64,000 nucleotides of DNA from CAVYXK01 sp963708245 (GTDB lineage Bacteria; Pseudomonadota; Alphaproteobacteria; Acetobacterales; Acetobacteraceae): positions 1,736,001 to 1,800,000 of the forward strand of contig OY970201.1 in the NCBI GenBank assembly GCA_963708245.1. The letters are read 5' to 3'. The notes under the pieces are model-generated. The model had not been told where the DNA came from and did not search any database. It saw only the letters and a list, made by a program, of their open reading frames with translations. Position 1 is the first letter of the stretch. Each line of letters starts with the position of its first letter. Of this stretch, positions 33,893-42,492 are shown in pieces. The position numbers were made by a program, and so were the translations under genes.

Positions 33893-35803
33893 GTTCGCGG
33901 TAGGGACGCCCATTGCTGAGCGCCCCCCGCACAGATCCGTGCGAGCGGAATTCCCGCACACGGCTCCTACCTCGGGTGCCTGACGGCAAACCGCACGCTC
34001 GGCCAGGGATGCAGGACACGGGGCTTGGGGAGAAACTCGTCGGCCAGTTTCGCCATCCGCTGCCACGCCACGTATGCCCGCTGGCTGCGCCGGCAAAGCT
34101 GCCGGTGCCATAGGATCACGACATGGTAGCGGAACGCAGCCAACGCCGGGCTGTTAGTCGGCACGGCGTGGTAGGCGAAGTATCCAGCGACGACCTGCGC
34201 GAGCCACCTCCCGACTTCCGGGATTGGCACGTGCCTCCGCTCCCGCAGCGCCTCCTTGGTCTCCCGCAACTTCGCGCCCATGCGATCCCGACGCGACTTC
34301 CTCCTGATCTGGAAGTCGCCTCGCCGGGACTTGCCGCAGATGAGTACAAAGCCCAGGAACTTGAAGGTTTCCGGTTTGCCAAGCCCCTGCTTCTCGCGGT
34401 TCTGCGCCGCAAAGCGGCCGAACGCGATCAGCCGGGTCTTGTCCGGGTGCAGCGACAGCGCGAACTCCCGCAGCCTATCACGCATCGCGTCCCAGAAGCG
34501 CCGGGCGTCACTCTCATGTTGGAAGCCCACGACGATGTCGTCGGCGTACCGCACCATGATCATGTCGCCCGTGGCCTCGCGCCGTCGCCAGCGTTCGGCC
34601 CAGAGGTCGAAGACGTAGTGGAGATAGACGTTCGCGAGCAGCGGTGAGATCACCGAACCCTGTCCCGTCCCCTTTTCCTCTATCGTTACCGCTCCATCTT
34701 CCAGGACCCCGGCCCGCAACCATTTCTGGACGAGCCGGAGGATGCGCCTGTCGCCGATCCGATGTTCCAGGAAGCGGACGACCCATTCCTGGGAAACTTC
34801 CGTGAAAAACGATCGGATGTCGGCGTCCAGTATGAAGTTCACCTTCCTGCTGCTGATCCCAACAATCAGTGCATCCAGCGCGTCGTGCTGGCTGCGCCCC
34901 GGTCGGAACCCATACGAGAACCCGAGGAAGTCTTGCTCGTAGATCACGTTCAGCACCGCCGCCACCGCCCTCTGGACAATCTTGTCTTCGAGCGCCGTGA
35001 CCGCGAGCGGGCGCTTGCTGCCGTCTTCCTTCGGAATGTAGCTCCGGCGGGACGGCAGTGCCCGGTACGCTCCTGTTTGGACCCTTGTGTGCAGGTCTGC
35101 GATCCGTTGATCGAGGCCCTGTTCATAGGTCTCCCACGTCATGCCGTCGACGCCCGGGGCTGCGTCACGCTTCATCGCGTGGAACGCCGACCGCAGCATC
35201 TCGGGATTGATGTGGTGAAGGAGCGCAGTGAACCTCTCCTTCTCCCCTCGCCTTGCGGCGAGCCGTACGCGGTCCAGCGCCTGTGACACACTTTCCCGGT
35301 CCTGCGCCCGGCGCGTGCTTTGCTGGCTCGCGTTCCCCTTGGTCCCTGTCCTTGGCTCCACCGGCTCCGCGGCGGATCGCTCCGCTTTGTTCGTCGGCTT
35401 CACGGCTACTACGACAGAGTCAGACTTCTCGGGCGCGTGCATCATCGGTTTCGGCTTCTCGCCTTTCCGATGCGGACCTGCGTGTCCAGCCGCAGGCCAA
35501 GCCCGAGACCTCCCGGTTCCCGAACAAAGAGCTTCCACACATGCCAGGGTCTCCGACCACGCCGGGTCGGACAGACACTCGCGTTATCGCGTCCGTCCAT
35601 GTGGCCTTCCGTGATTACGAACACGTCGGCACCCGGGTTGCTCAAGTTTTCGCGGCTCAATGGCTGGCCTGTGTGCTCCCCTGCCGACGCTTCGCCGACA
35701 CCCTCGCGGATGGCAGCGCACGGCTCGGGGCCGATGCGGCTCGCTACGCCTTCATCGTGGGGGACTTGCACCTCCTACTCCTTGCCGGTTTTGACCGGCG
35801 CAC
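33893..35803 (-). mobile_element. Group II intron 2, full length
   Basis: About 1911 bases. On the minus strand it starts GTGCGCCGGTCAAAACCGGC, with GAGGTGCAAGTCCC after. Domain V appears as GAGCCGTGTGCGGGAATTCC with the matching CACGG side, and the 3' end is CCCTACCGCGAAC. Joined exons would read AAGAAAATATG then ACCATGCTGC. An internally deleted relative lies at 39812-40472 in the same orientation, and the arsenic operon lies between them. Confidence 0.88.
33967..35445 (-). CDS. ltrA: Group II intron reverse transcriptase/maturase (intron 2)
   Basis: About 492 residues from the ATG at 35445 (MMHAPEKSD, the usual start of this maturase subfamily). RT motifs are KRDAAPGVDGMTW, YGFRPGRSQHDALDA, GTGQGSVISPLLANVYLHY and the catalytic YADDIVVGF. 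The maturase region includes VAGYFAYHAVPTN. No HNH domain is visible. Coding lies within intron domain IV. Confidence 0.95.
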   Translation of the reverse strand: MMHAPEKSDSVVVAVKPTNKAERSAAEPVEPRTGTKGNASQQSTRRAQDRESVSQALDRVRLAARRGEKERFTALLHHINPEMLRSAFHAMKRDAAPGVDGMTWETYEQGLDQRIADLHTRVQTGAYRALPSRRSYIPKEDGSKRPLAVTALEDKIVQRAVAAVLNVIYEQDFLGFSYGFRPGRSQHDALDALIVGISSRKVNFILDADIRSFFTEVSQEWVVRFLEHRIGDRRILRLVQKWLRAGVLEDGAVTIEEKGTGQGSVISPLLANVYLHYVFDLWAERWRRREATGDMIMVRYADDIVVGFQHESDARRFWDAMRDRLREFALSLHPDKTRLIAFGRFAAQNREKQGLGKPETFKFLGFVLICGKSRRGDFQIRRKSRRDRMGAKLRETKEALRERRHVPIPEVGRWLAQVVAGYFAYHAVPTNSPALAAFRYHVVILWHRQLCRRSQRAYVAWQRMAKLADEFLPKPRVLHPWPSVRFAVRHPR

Positions 35804-36067
35804 CATATTTTCTTGAATTACGCGACGCGTGGTCAGTGAGGCCTGCCGTCCGGCCACGGCTCAGAAGCGAATAGGCAGCGGGCCTCACGCAAACCTTCCG
35901 CAAAACTGTGCGGAGTGCCTGTAGCTGGCGAGACGATCCTATAAAGGATTTCACCATTGTCTGGCCAAGTCCATGGACCTTCTCCCGCGGGCCGCCCGAT
36001 CGCTCTGATGCCTCTCGCGTCGCAGCCGTAGAAAACACTGGGTCTCCAAACATTCTCTATCGGGGCC
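35804..36067. other. Intergenic stretch upstream of the ars operon
   Basis: About 260 bases between the intron 5' junction and the ars promoter. An open minus-strand frame (92 residues) crosses it but runs into the intron and matches no family. I see no convincing gene. The sequence is the original 5' exon of intron 2. Confidence 0.5.
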
Positions 36068-36096
36068 TTGACACCGGCACCAAGCCTCTATATCTC
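36068..36096 (+). promoter_or_regulatory. Probable sigma70-type promoter of the ars operon
   Basis: TTGACA at 36068-36073 is followed by TATATC (36089) or TATCTC (36091), giving spacings of 15 or 17. The arsR ATG is at 36104, so the message would be nearly leaderless. No strong Shine-Dalgarno precedes that ATG. Repression by ArsR at this site is expected from family knowledge. Confidence 0.6.
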
Positions 36097-36103
36097 CGGA
36101 ATC

Positions 36104-36481
36104 ATGGAAAAGAAAGCCGCCCTGGCGGCCCTGGACGCCCTCGCTCAGGAGTCGCGCCTGGATATCTTCCGCCTGCTCGTGCAGGCAGGGCCTGACGGTC
36201 TTCCGGCCGGGCAGATTGGGGAGCAACTCGGGCTGCCTTCCGCAACGTTGTCGTTCCATCTCAACCAACTCAGGCAAGCGGACCTTGTGACGTTCCGCCG
36301 CGAGGGTCGGTCACTCATCTACTCGACCGTCTATCCGACCATGAACGCCCTTATGGGCTACCTCACCGAAAACTGCTGCCGAGGCAACAACGCCGCGTGC
36401 GTCGTTCCCGCCTGTGATCTTGAAACCGTCAACCAAGGAGTGCGCCATGAAGCGTCTGCACGTGCACGTCTCCGTCGATGA
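36104..36481 (+). CDS. arsR: ArsR-family arsenite-responsive repressor
   Basis: The 125-residue winged-helix protein has its recognition helix region in LPSATLSFHLNQLRQADLV. It lacks the classic ELCVCDL As(III) site. Instead it has a C-terminal cluster Cys91-Cys92, Cys99 and Cys104 (NCCRGNNAACVVPAC), like ArsR proteins that bind As(III) through C-terminal cysteines. It leads the operon and its 3' end overlaps arsI. Confidence 0.9.
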   Translation: MEKKAALAALDALAQESRLDIFRLLVQAGPDGLPAGQIGEQLGLPSATLSFHLNQLRQADLVTFRREGRSLIYSTVYPTMNALMGYLTENCCRGNNAACVVPACDLETVNQGVRHEASARARLRR

Positions 36482-36962
36482 CCTCGCTCATTCGATCCGT
36501 TTCTACAACACGCTGTTCGCGGCTGAGCCGGCAGTAATCAAGCCGGATTACGCGAAGTGGATGCTCGACGATCCGCGCGTCAATTTCGCCATCTCCACCC
36601 ATAGCATGGAGAAAGGCCTCGACCATTTCGGCATACAGGTCGAGACACAGGACGAGCTGCACGAAGTCTATGATCGGTTGCAGGAAGCCGATCGCCCCGT
36701 GCTTGAAGAAGGTGCGACGACCTGCTGTTACGCGAAGTCTGAAAAGACCTGGGTCGGCGATCCGCAAGGTGTGCCTTGGGAAGTGTTCCTGACCACAGGC
36801 GAAAGCACCGTCTACGGCGACAGTATTGATCTCGGTCCGATCCGCGTCGCGACGTCCGCCTGCTGCACGCCCGAAACCTTGCAGGGAACGTGCTGTGAGC
36901 CAAAGCCCGAACTGGCGGCGGACCCGGCCTGCTGCACGCCCAAGGCAGTGGGTCATGCTTAG
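36447..36962 (+). CDS. arsI: ArsI-type C-As lyase (VOC/glyoxalase fold)
   Basis: Dioxygenase that in studied members cleaves the C-As bond of trivalent organoarsenicals. The 171-residue product has likely Fe ligands His5, His60 (DHFGIQVE) and Glu112 (GVPWE) and the vicinal pair Cys93-Cys94 in TTCCYAKSEKTWVGDPQG, the arsenical-binding mark of ArsI. A Cys-rich tail (ACCTPETLQGTCCEP, then ACCTPK) is extra. The start has AAGGAG nine bases upstream. CadI-like naming is an alternative. Confidence 0.88.
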   Translation: MKRLHVHVSVDDLAHSIRFYNTLFAAEPAVIKPDYAKWMLDDPRVNFAISTHSMEKGLDHFGIQVETQDELHEVYDRLQEADRPVLEEGATTCCYAKSEKTWVGDPQGVPWEVFLTTGESTVYGDSIDLGPIRVATSACCTPETLQGTCCEPKPELAADPACCTPKAVGHA

Positions 36963-37482
36963 CCGGAGTTATAACGTCCTGTTTCTTTGCACAGGCAACA
37001 GCGCGCGCTCGATCCTTGCCGAGGGAATGCTCCGCAAGGAAGGCGGGGGGCGCTTCCGTGCTTTCTCCGCCGGCAGCCATCCCAAGGGCGAGGTCAATCC
37101 GCTCGCCTTGAAGGTGCTACAAAGCTTCGACTACCCAACTGACAACATGCGCTCCAAGAGCTGGGAAGAGTTTGCCACGCCTGGCGCGCCGGTGATGGAT
37201 TTCGTGTTCACCGTTTGCGACCAGGCGGCCGGAGAGGTCTGCCCCGTATGGCCAGGACAGCCGATGACGGCGCATTGGGGGATCGCCGATCCCGCCGCCG
37301 TCACCGGCACCGCGATCCAGCAGGAAGCCGCATTCGTCACTGCGTTCCGTTACCTCAAGAACCGGATTACGGTCTTCATTAACCTGCCGCTCGACAGCAT
37401 CGAGAGGATGGCTCTCGGAACGAAGCTCCGCGAGATCGGCCGAATGGACGGCTCCACGTTCGACCGCTCTCGGGCGAGCTGA
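36955..37482 (+). CDS. arsC: Arsenate reductase, low-molecular-weight phosphatase type
   Basis: Reduces As(V) to As(III). The 175-residue product has the CX5R P-loop LCTGNSARS (Cys12-Arg18) and two further cysteines, Cys88 and Cys96 (TVCDQAAGEVCPVWPG), that can complete the disulfide cascade. The start overlaps arsI by 8 bases and the stop overlaps the aquaporin start (TGATG). Confidence 0.92.
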   Translation: MLSRSYNVLFLCTGNSARSILAEGMLRKEGGGRFRAFSAGSHPKGEVNPLALKVLQSFDYPTDNMRSKSWEEFATPGAPVMDFVFTVCDQAAGEVCPVWPGQPMTAHWGIADPAAVTGTAIQQEAAFVTAFRYLKNRITVFINLPLDSIERMALGTKLREIGRMDGSTFDRSRAS

Positions 37483-38183
37483 TGGCTGGCTACGCTCTCT
37501 CACGTCGGCTTGCGGCCGAGGCGCTCGGAACGGCGCTCTTGGTCGCAACCGTCGTCGGCTCGGGCATCATGGCCGAGACGCTGACCAAGGATGTCGCCCT
37601 CGCGCTGCTTGGCAACACCATAGCGACCGGCGCGATCCTCGTTGTGCTCATCACGATCCTCGGTCCGATCTCCGGCGCACATTTCAATCCAGCGGTGTCG
37701 CTCGTCTTCACTCTCAAGGGGGATCTCGAACGGTGGAATGCGGTGCTCTATGTCGCGGCACAGATCGCCGGCGGCATTGTCGGCACCTTCGCCGCGCATC
37801 TGATGTTCGCGCTTCCGCTCATCCAGACATCACAGCACGTCCGCATGGGCGACGCGCAATGGTTCGCCGAATGGGTCGCGACCTTTGGCCTGCTGGTCAC
37901 GATCCTGGCCGGTATCCGTTTCGCGCACGCGGCCGTGCCATGGCTGGTTGGGCTCTACATCACGGCGGCTTATTGGTTCACCGCTTCAACCTCCTTCGCA
38001 AATCCTGCAGTCGCTATCGCACGGTCATTGACCAACACCTTCTCAGGCATCCGGCCTTCCGATCTGCCTGGCTTCATCGTGGCCGAACTTGTCGGCGCAG
38101 TATGCGCCTTGGCACTGATGAATTGGTTGCTCCGCCCCTCCGTTAGTGTCGTCACCTCGATCAAGGCTGAGGCCCAATTATGA
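37482..38183 (+). CDS. aqpS: Aquaglyceroporin AqpS
   Basis: 233-residue MIP channel with two NPA boxes, HFNPAVS (69-71) and FANPAVAIARS (174-176), and six membrane segments. In Sinorhizobium-type ars operons AqpS replaces an arsenite pump: As(III) made by ArsC leaves the cell down its gradient. The same logic fits here, since no ArsB or Acr3 gene is present. Confidence 0.92.
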   Translation: MAGYALSRRLAAEALGTALLVATVVGSGIMAETLTKDVALALLGNTIATGAILVVLITILGPISGAHFNPAVSLVFTLKGDLERWNAVLYVAAQIAGGIVGTFAAHLMFALPLIQTSQHVRMGDAQWFAEWVATFGLLVTILAGIRFAHAAVPWLVGLYITAAYWFTASTSFANPAVAIARSLTNTFSGIRPSDLPGFIVAELVGAVCALALMNWLLRPSVSVVTSIKAEAQL

Positions 38184-38605
38184 GCGTCACGATCTATCAC
38201 AACCCAAGCTGCGGCACGTCGCGCAACACGCTGGCAATGATCCGCCAGAGCGGGGAAGAACCCGAAGTTATCGAATATCTGAAAGCTCCGCCGAGCCGCG
38301 CGCGCCTGGTCGAGCTGATCGCTGCCATGGGGATTCCGGTGCGCGCGCTGCTGCGGGAAAAGGGAACGCCTTACGGCGAACTCGGGCTCGCCGATCCGAA
38401 GTGGACCGACGATGAGTTGCTCGATTTCATGATGGCGCATCCGATTCTGATCAATCGGCCAATCGTTGTAACGCCAAAGGGCGTGCGGCTCTGCCGCCCC
38501 TCCGAACTGGTGCTCGATCTCCTGCCCAATCCCGCGATTGGCCGCTTTGTCAAAGAGGATGGAGAAGTCGTCGGGAGCAAAGCGTCGTCTCGGCATCGTG
38601 CCTAA
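38180..38605 (+). CDS. arsC: Arsenate reductase, glutaredoxin-coupled (ArsC/Spx fold)
   Basis: Second arsenate reductase, of the E. coli plasmid type. The 141-residue product has the catalytic Cys11 in YHNPSCGTSRNTLA and the conserved RALLREKGTPYGELGL and RPIVVTPKGVRLCRP segments. ATGA overlap with aqpS. Two reductases with different reductants in one operon give redundancy. Confidence 0.93.
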   Translation: MSVTIYHNPSCGTSRNTLAMIRQSGEEPEVIEYLKAPPSRARLVELIAAMGIPVRALLREKGTPYGELGLADPKWTDDELLDFMMAHPILINRPIVVTPKGVRLCRPSELVLDLLPNPAIGRFVKEDGEVVGSKASSRHRA

Positions 38606-39791
38606 CGCAATCCTGTCTTCCCGACGACAAAGCGTCGTCGTCTCGGCGCTTGGCGTTACACAAACGCTTGCCTGGGCATCGACCTATTACTTGACGGCGG
38701 TGTTTGCCGACCCGGTTTCGTCCAGTCTGCATGTATCGCGGACCTGGTTCTTCGGCACCTTCTCGGCCGCGCTGCTGCTGTCCGGACTGCTCGGGCCGCT
38801 TGCAGGCCGAATGATCGATCGCCACGGCGGCCGCGATGTGCTGGTGGCGACGAACTTGATCTTTGCTGTCGGCCTTCTGCTGTTTTCGCGCGCGAGCGGC
38901 CCGATCACGCTGGCCGCCGCTTGGGTGGTGATCGGAATCGGTATGGGCTTCGGTCTCTACGAAGCTGCCTTTGCCACCGCAGCGGGTCTCTATGGTCGCG
39001 AAGCGCGCAGCGCCATAACGGGGATCACGCTCTTTGCTGGCTTCGCGAGCACCGTAGGCTGGCCGATAAGCGCGGCGCTCATCGATGCTTTTGGCTGGCG
39101 CAGTGCCGCACTTGCCTGGGCAGGGCTGCAACTGCTCGTCGGCTTACCACTGAACCGGCTACTGGTGCCCAAAGCTCCGCCGCCCGCGCCTGTGGCAGCG
39201 CCGATCGGGACGACAGATGGCGGCATCCCGTGGACGATGATCGTCCTCGCCTGCGTGTTTGGGGCAACCTGGTTTGTCGCGAGCGCGCTCGCCGCGCATT
39301 TGCCCCGGCTGCTGGAAGCCATGGGGGCGACGCCCGCAGCGGCGATTGCGGCGGCGTCGCTCGTCGGTCCTGCACAAGTCGCCGCACGGGTGGCGGAGTT
39401 CGGTTTGCTACGTTGGGCCTCGCCTATGATCTCCGCACGATTAGCAACCGGCCTGCACCCGCTCGGTGCCATCCTTCTGGCGATGATTGGTGCGCCTGCG
39501 GCCATACCCTTCGTTCTCCTCCATGGCGCCGGCAACGGAATGCTGACGATCACGCGCGGGACCTTGCCACTCGCGCTGTTCGGAGCCGCTGGCTATGGGT
39601 TGCGAACCGGCATCCTCGCAACACCGGCCCGCATTCTGCAAGGCGGCGCACCGCTTTTGTTTGGCTTGGTGCTGGACAGAGATGGGCCGTTCGCGGCACT
39701 GCTGTTATCGGGCGCACTCATGAGCCTCTCCCTGCTCGCGTTGCTTCTGCTCGGCGCGCCCGGCAGATCAAAGGCGTTGCAGAACTCCTGA
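38559..39791 (+). CDS. Major facilitator transporter, ArsK-like
   Basis: About 410 residues and twelve hydrophobic segments, with an MFS loop motif (GRMIDRHGGRDVL). As the last gene of an ars operon it may export As(III) or organoarsenicals, as ArsK and other MFS members of ars loci do; the substrate is inferred. The start is uncertain (ATG 38559, GTG 38598); it overlaps arsC2. The 3' end lies only 20 bases from an intron remnant. Confidence 0.8.
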   Translation: MEKSSGAKRRLGIVPNAILSSRRQSVVVSALGVTQTLAWASTYYLTAVFADPVSSSLHVSRTWFFGTFSAALLLSGLLGPLAGRMIDRHGGRDVLVATNLIFAVGLLLFSRASGPITLAAAWVVIGIGMGFGLYEAAFATAAGLYGREARSAITGITLFAGFASTVGWPISAALIDAFGWRSAALAWAGLQLLVGLPLNRLLVPKAPPPAPVAAPIGTTDGGIPWTMIVLACVFGATWFVASALAAHLPRLLEAMGATPAAAIAAASLVGPAQVAARVAEFGLLRWASPMISARLATGLHPLGAILLAMIGAPAAIPFVLLHGAGNGMLTITRGTLPLALFGAAGYGLRTGILATPARILQGGAPLLFGLVLDRDGPFAALLLSGALMSLSLLALLLLGAPGRSKALQNS

Positions 39792-39811
39792 AATTTCGCA
39801 CGGGTGCAGAT

Positions 39812-40472
39812 GTTCGCGGTAGGGACGGTCATTACTGACCGCCCCCCGCACAGATCCGGACGAGCCCAATTAAGGCATCCGGCTCCTACCAGGACTATGT
39901 GGCGACAAGCAGCACAACGTTGCGGCCCATCGCACGCGGCCCAGCGCCTGTGACACGCTTCCCCGGTTCTGTGCCCGGCACGTGCTTTGCTGGTTCGCGT
40001 TTATCCCGGTCCCCGCCCTTCGCTCCACCGGCTCCGCTGCCAGTCGCCCGGCTTTGTTCGCTGGCTTCGTTGCTACTATGGCAGAGTCAGACTTCTCGGG
40101 TTCGTGCATCATCGGCTTCGACTCCTCGTCTTCCCGATGCGGACCAACGATATTGCTTCGCTGGCCAAACCCGAGATCTCCCAGTTCCCGGGCGAGGAGC
40201 GTCTGCACATGCCGGGGTCTCCGACCGCGCCGGGCCGTCCAGACGCTTGCGATAGCGCGTCTGTCCGTGTTGCCTTCCACCAGCAGAACGGTGTCAGCAC
40301 CCGAGTTGGCGTGGATTTCGCGGCTCAATGGCTGGCCTATGCGATCCCCCCCTACCGACGCTTCGCCGATGCCCTCACGAGCATCGCCGCACGGCTTGGG
40401 GCCGACGTGGTTCGCTACACCTTCGTCGCAGTGGACTTTCACCTCCTACTCCTCGCCGGTCTCCTGGCGCAC
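39812..40472 (-). mobile_element. Internally deleted group II intron (relative of intron 2)
   Basis: The 5' end (GTGCGCC at 40472) and ~330 bases of 5' domains resemble those of intron 2. The maturase frame starts MMHEPEKSDSAIVATKPANK, but stops matching after ~65 residues. It joins directly to the intron 3' end (GGTCCCTACCGCGAAC in form, 39812-39890). About 1.25 kb of reverse transcriptase coding is gone. With intron 2 it brackets the ars operon in direct orientation. Confidence 0.88.
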
Positions 40473-40475
40473 TCT

Positions 40476-40521
40476 GCTCTCCACCCCGAGCGGCGGTAGC
40501 GGGCCGCCCACCCGAACCGCC
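40476..40521. repeat. ~45-bp direct repeat, copy 1
   Basis: GCTCTCCACCCCGAGCGGCG through CCCACCCGAACCGCC, closely matching 42502-42548. It is the 5' exon of the intron remnant and contains a GGCGGT...ACCGCC hairpin. Together with copy 2 it brackets the ribbon-helix-helix and esterase genes. Confidence 0.75.
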
Positions 40522-40656
40522 TGGGTCGACCCACACAGGACTTGCCCGTGTGGACTGCAGCCTGTTCGTCTCGGTGACCCAGAACGTCCTGTCATCTTGC
40601 AACGGGTGTGCAAGGCACTATTTACCATCCACTGGGATGGTAGGAGGATGGTTTAG

Positions 40657-41079
40657 ATGGCCGGCAACGTGCAGGAACTGCGGCCCAGGGCCGGCAGCGA
40701 CACTGAGAAGATCACCGTCAACCTAGGCTACGTCGATCTCGGCCATATCGACCTGCTGGTGCAGGACGGTTTTTATTCAAACCGCACCGACTTCATCCGT
40801 ACCGCCATCCGCAATCAGATCGAGCGACACGCCGATGCTGCCAAACAATCCGTCGCGCGCAGGAGCCTCGACCTCGGCCTGCGCCAGTACAGCCGTGAGG
40901 AGCTCGAAGCAGCACGCGCGCGCGGACGGCCGCTCACCATTCGGGTGCTCGGCCTTGTCAGCATCGCATCGGACGTCACGCCTGAACTGGCCCGTGCCGC
41001 AATCGCGTCGGTTTCCGTGCTCGGCGCTCTGCAAGCCAGTCCGGCGGTGAAGTCCGCATTAACTGACCGGATGCGCTGA
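40657..41079 (+). CDS. Ribbon-helix-helix (CopG-like) regulator
   Basis: 140 residues. An N-terminal RHH motif is visible (KITVNLGYVDLGHIDLLVQD, then NRTDFIRTAIRNQIERHA, about 18-58), followed by a helical C-terminus. It probably binds DNA as a dimer. GGAGG is upstream. It precedes a PHB-depolymerase-like gene, a pairing often seen in alphaproteobacteria, so it may regulate that gene. Confidence 0.75.
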   Translation: MAGNVQELRPRAGSDTEKITVNLGYVDLGHIDLLVQDGFYSNRTDFIRTAIRNQIERHADAAKQSVARRSLDLGLRQYSREELEAARARGRPLTIRVLGLVSIASDVTPELARAAIASVSVLGALQASPAVKSALTDRMR

Positions 41080-41182
41080 CGACCGCCACCCTCCACCGCT
41101 GATCCGCAGAACCCAACCGGGACATGGGCAAGGGCCCTTCGCATGGGCCTCGCCGATGGACCCATGCCGAAGGACCCACGCA

Positions 41183-42457
41183 ATGCCCCACATCATCGAC
41201 ATGACCTCGCCCTACATGATCGAGGTGACGCGCCTCACCCGTGAAGGGCGGCTCCGCGAGGCGACCGCACTGCTGCAAGGCCTGCTCCGCGGCAAGCCAG
41301 CGGTGAACACAGCGGGCCACGCATCGCGCGGTACGGCAGATGCACCCACCAGCCAGCCGTTGCCGTGTCTTTTGAAAGTGGACGAGGCCAATCCCGCCTC
41401 CCCCGCGCCAGGGACGCGCAGGTCTGGCACCGACGCCCGGCCTGTCAGCCAACCCGGCGGGATGGCCCACCCGCGGATGCCCCAGGCATTGCACGGTCTG
41501 CTTGGGAAGCTGAGGCACGGTGGCCTGGCCGGCCGGTCTCCGGCCCATGCGCCTGCCTCGGTGCCGAATGATGCGCAGTTTGTGGCAGCGACATTCAGCA
41601 ACGAGGACGGAAGCCGCCCCTACAAGCTTTACATCCCGAGCCGTTACCGAGGCGAGCCGGTGCCACTGGTCGTCATGCTGCATGGCTGCACCCAGTCGCC
41701 CGACGACTTCGCCGCCGGAACCCGGATGAACGAACTCGCCGAGGAGCGTGTCTTCCTTGTCGCCTACCCGGAGCAGCCGGCTTCCGCCAATGCCCAGAAA
41801 TGCTGGAACTGGTTCAATCCAGGCGACCAGGGCCGCGGCCGGGGAGAGCCGGCATTGATCGCCGGCATCACCCGCCAGATCATGCGCGACCGCGCGGTCG
41901 ATCCGGCCCGCGTCTATGTCGCCGGGCTATCAGCCGGCGGCGCTGCGGCCGCCATCATGGGAGCAGCCTATCCCGACCTGTACGCCGCGGTCGGCGTTCA
42001 TTCCGGCCTCGCCTGCGGGGTGGCCCGCGACATCCCCTCCGCCTTCGCCGCCATGCGCGAGGGCGGGGCCGCGGCGCCACGCCGATCCGCCGGCCAGTCA
42101 GCTACCGAGACGTCGGATCGGACCGTCCCAACAATCGTATTCCACGCGGACCGCGACACCACAGTGCATCCGACCAACGGTGACCATGTGATGGCGCAAG
42201 CGGCCGCGTCTGCTGGAGGCGGACTGCGATCGACCATCGAACGCGGCCAAGTACCCGGCGGGCATGGCTACAGCCGGACCGTTTGTGCTGACGCCACCGG
42301 CAGCCCCGTGCTGGAGCAATGGGTCGTTCATGGCGGCGGCCACGCCTGGTCCGGAGGCAGCTCGAACGGGTCCTACACGGACCCGCGTGGGCCCGACGCA
42401 TCGCGCGCAATGCTTCGTTTCTTCCTCGATCACCCGCATCCCGCGCAGCGCACTTGA
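41183..42457 (+). CDS. PHB depolymerase family esterase
   Basis: About 424 residues. The N-terminal ~130 are a variable Pro/Ala-rich region without a clear signal peptide. The alpha/beta-hydrolase part has LVVMLHGCTQSPDDFA, the nucleophile motif AGLSAGGA, the acid in FHADRDTTV and the histidine in HGGGHAWSGG. It acts on polyesters or other esters; the exact substrate is unknown. The start at 41183 has AAGGA eight bases upstream. Confidence 0.88.
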   Translation: MPHIIDMTSPYMIEVTRLTREGRLREATALLQGLLRGKPAVNTAGHASRGTADAPTSQPLPCLLKVDEANPASPAPGTRRSGTDARPVSQPGGMAHPRMPQALHGLLGKLRHGGLAGRSPAHAPASVPNDAQFVAATFSNEDGSRPYKLYIPSRYRGEPVPLVVMLHGCTQSPDDFAAGTRMNELAEERVFLVAYPEQPASANAQKCWNWFNPGDQGRGRGEPALIAGITRQIMRDRAVDPARVYVAGLSAGGAAAAIMGAAYPDLYAAVGVHSGLACGVARDIPSAFAAMREGGAAAPRRSAGQSATETSDRTVPTIVFHADRDTTVHPTNGDHVMAQAAASAGGGLRSTIERGQVPGGHGYSRTVCADATGSPVLEQWVVHGGGHAWSGGSSNGSYTDPRGPDASRAMLRFFLDHPHPAQRT

Positions 42458-42492
42458 GCCAGGCCAAGGCTGAGGCCAATGGACGACGCTAA

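Noticed and set aside
35775..36053. 92-codon minus-strand frame just upstream of the ars operon
   Set aside because: It crosses the 5' boundary of group II intron 2 and has no recognisable family or ribosome-binding site.
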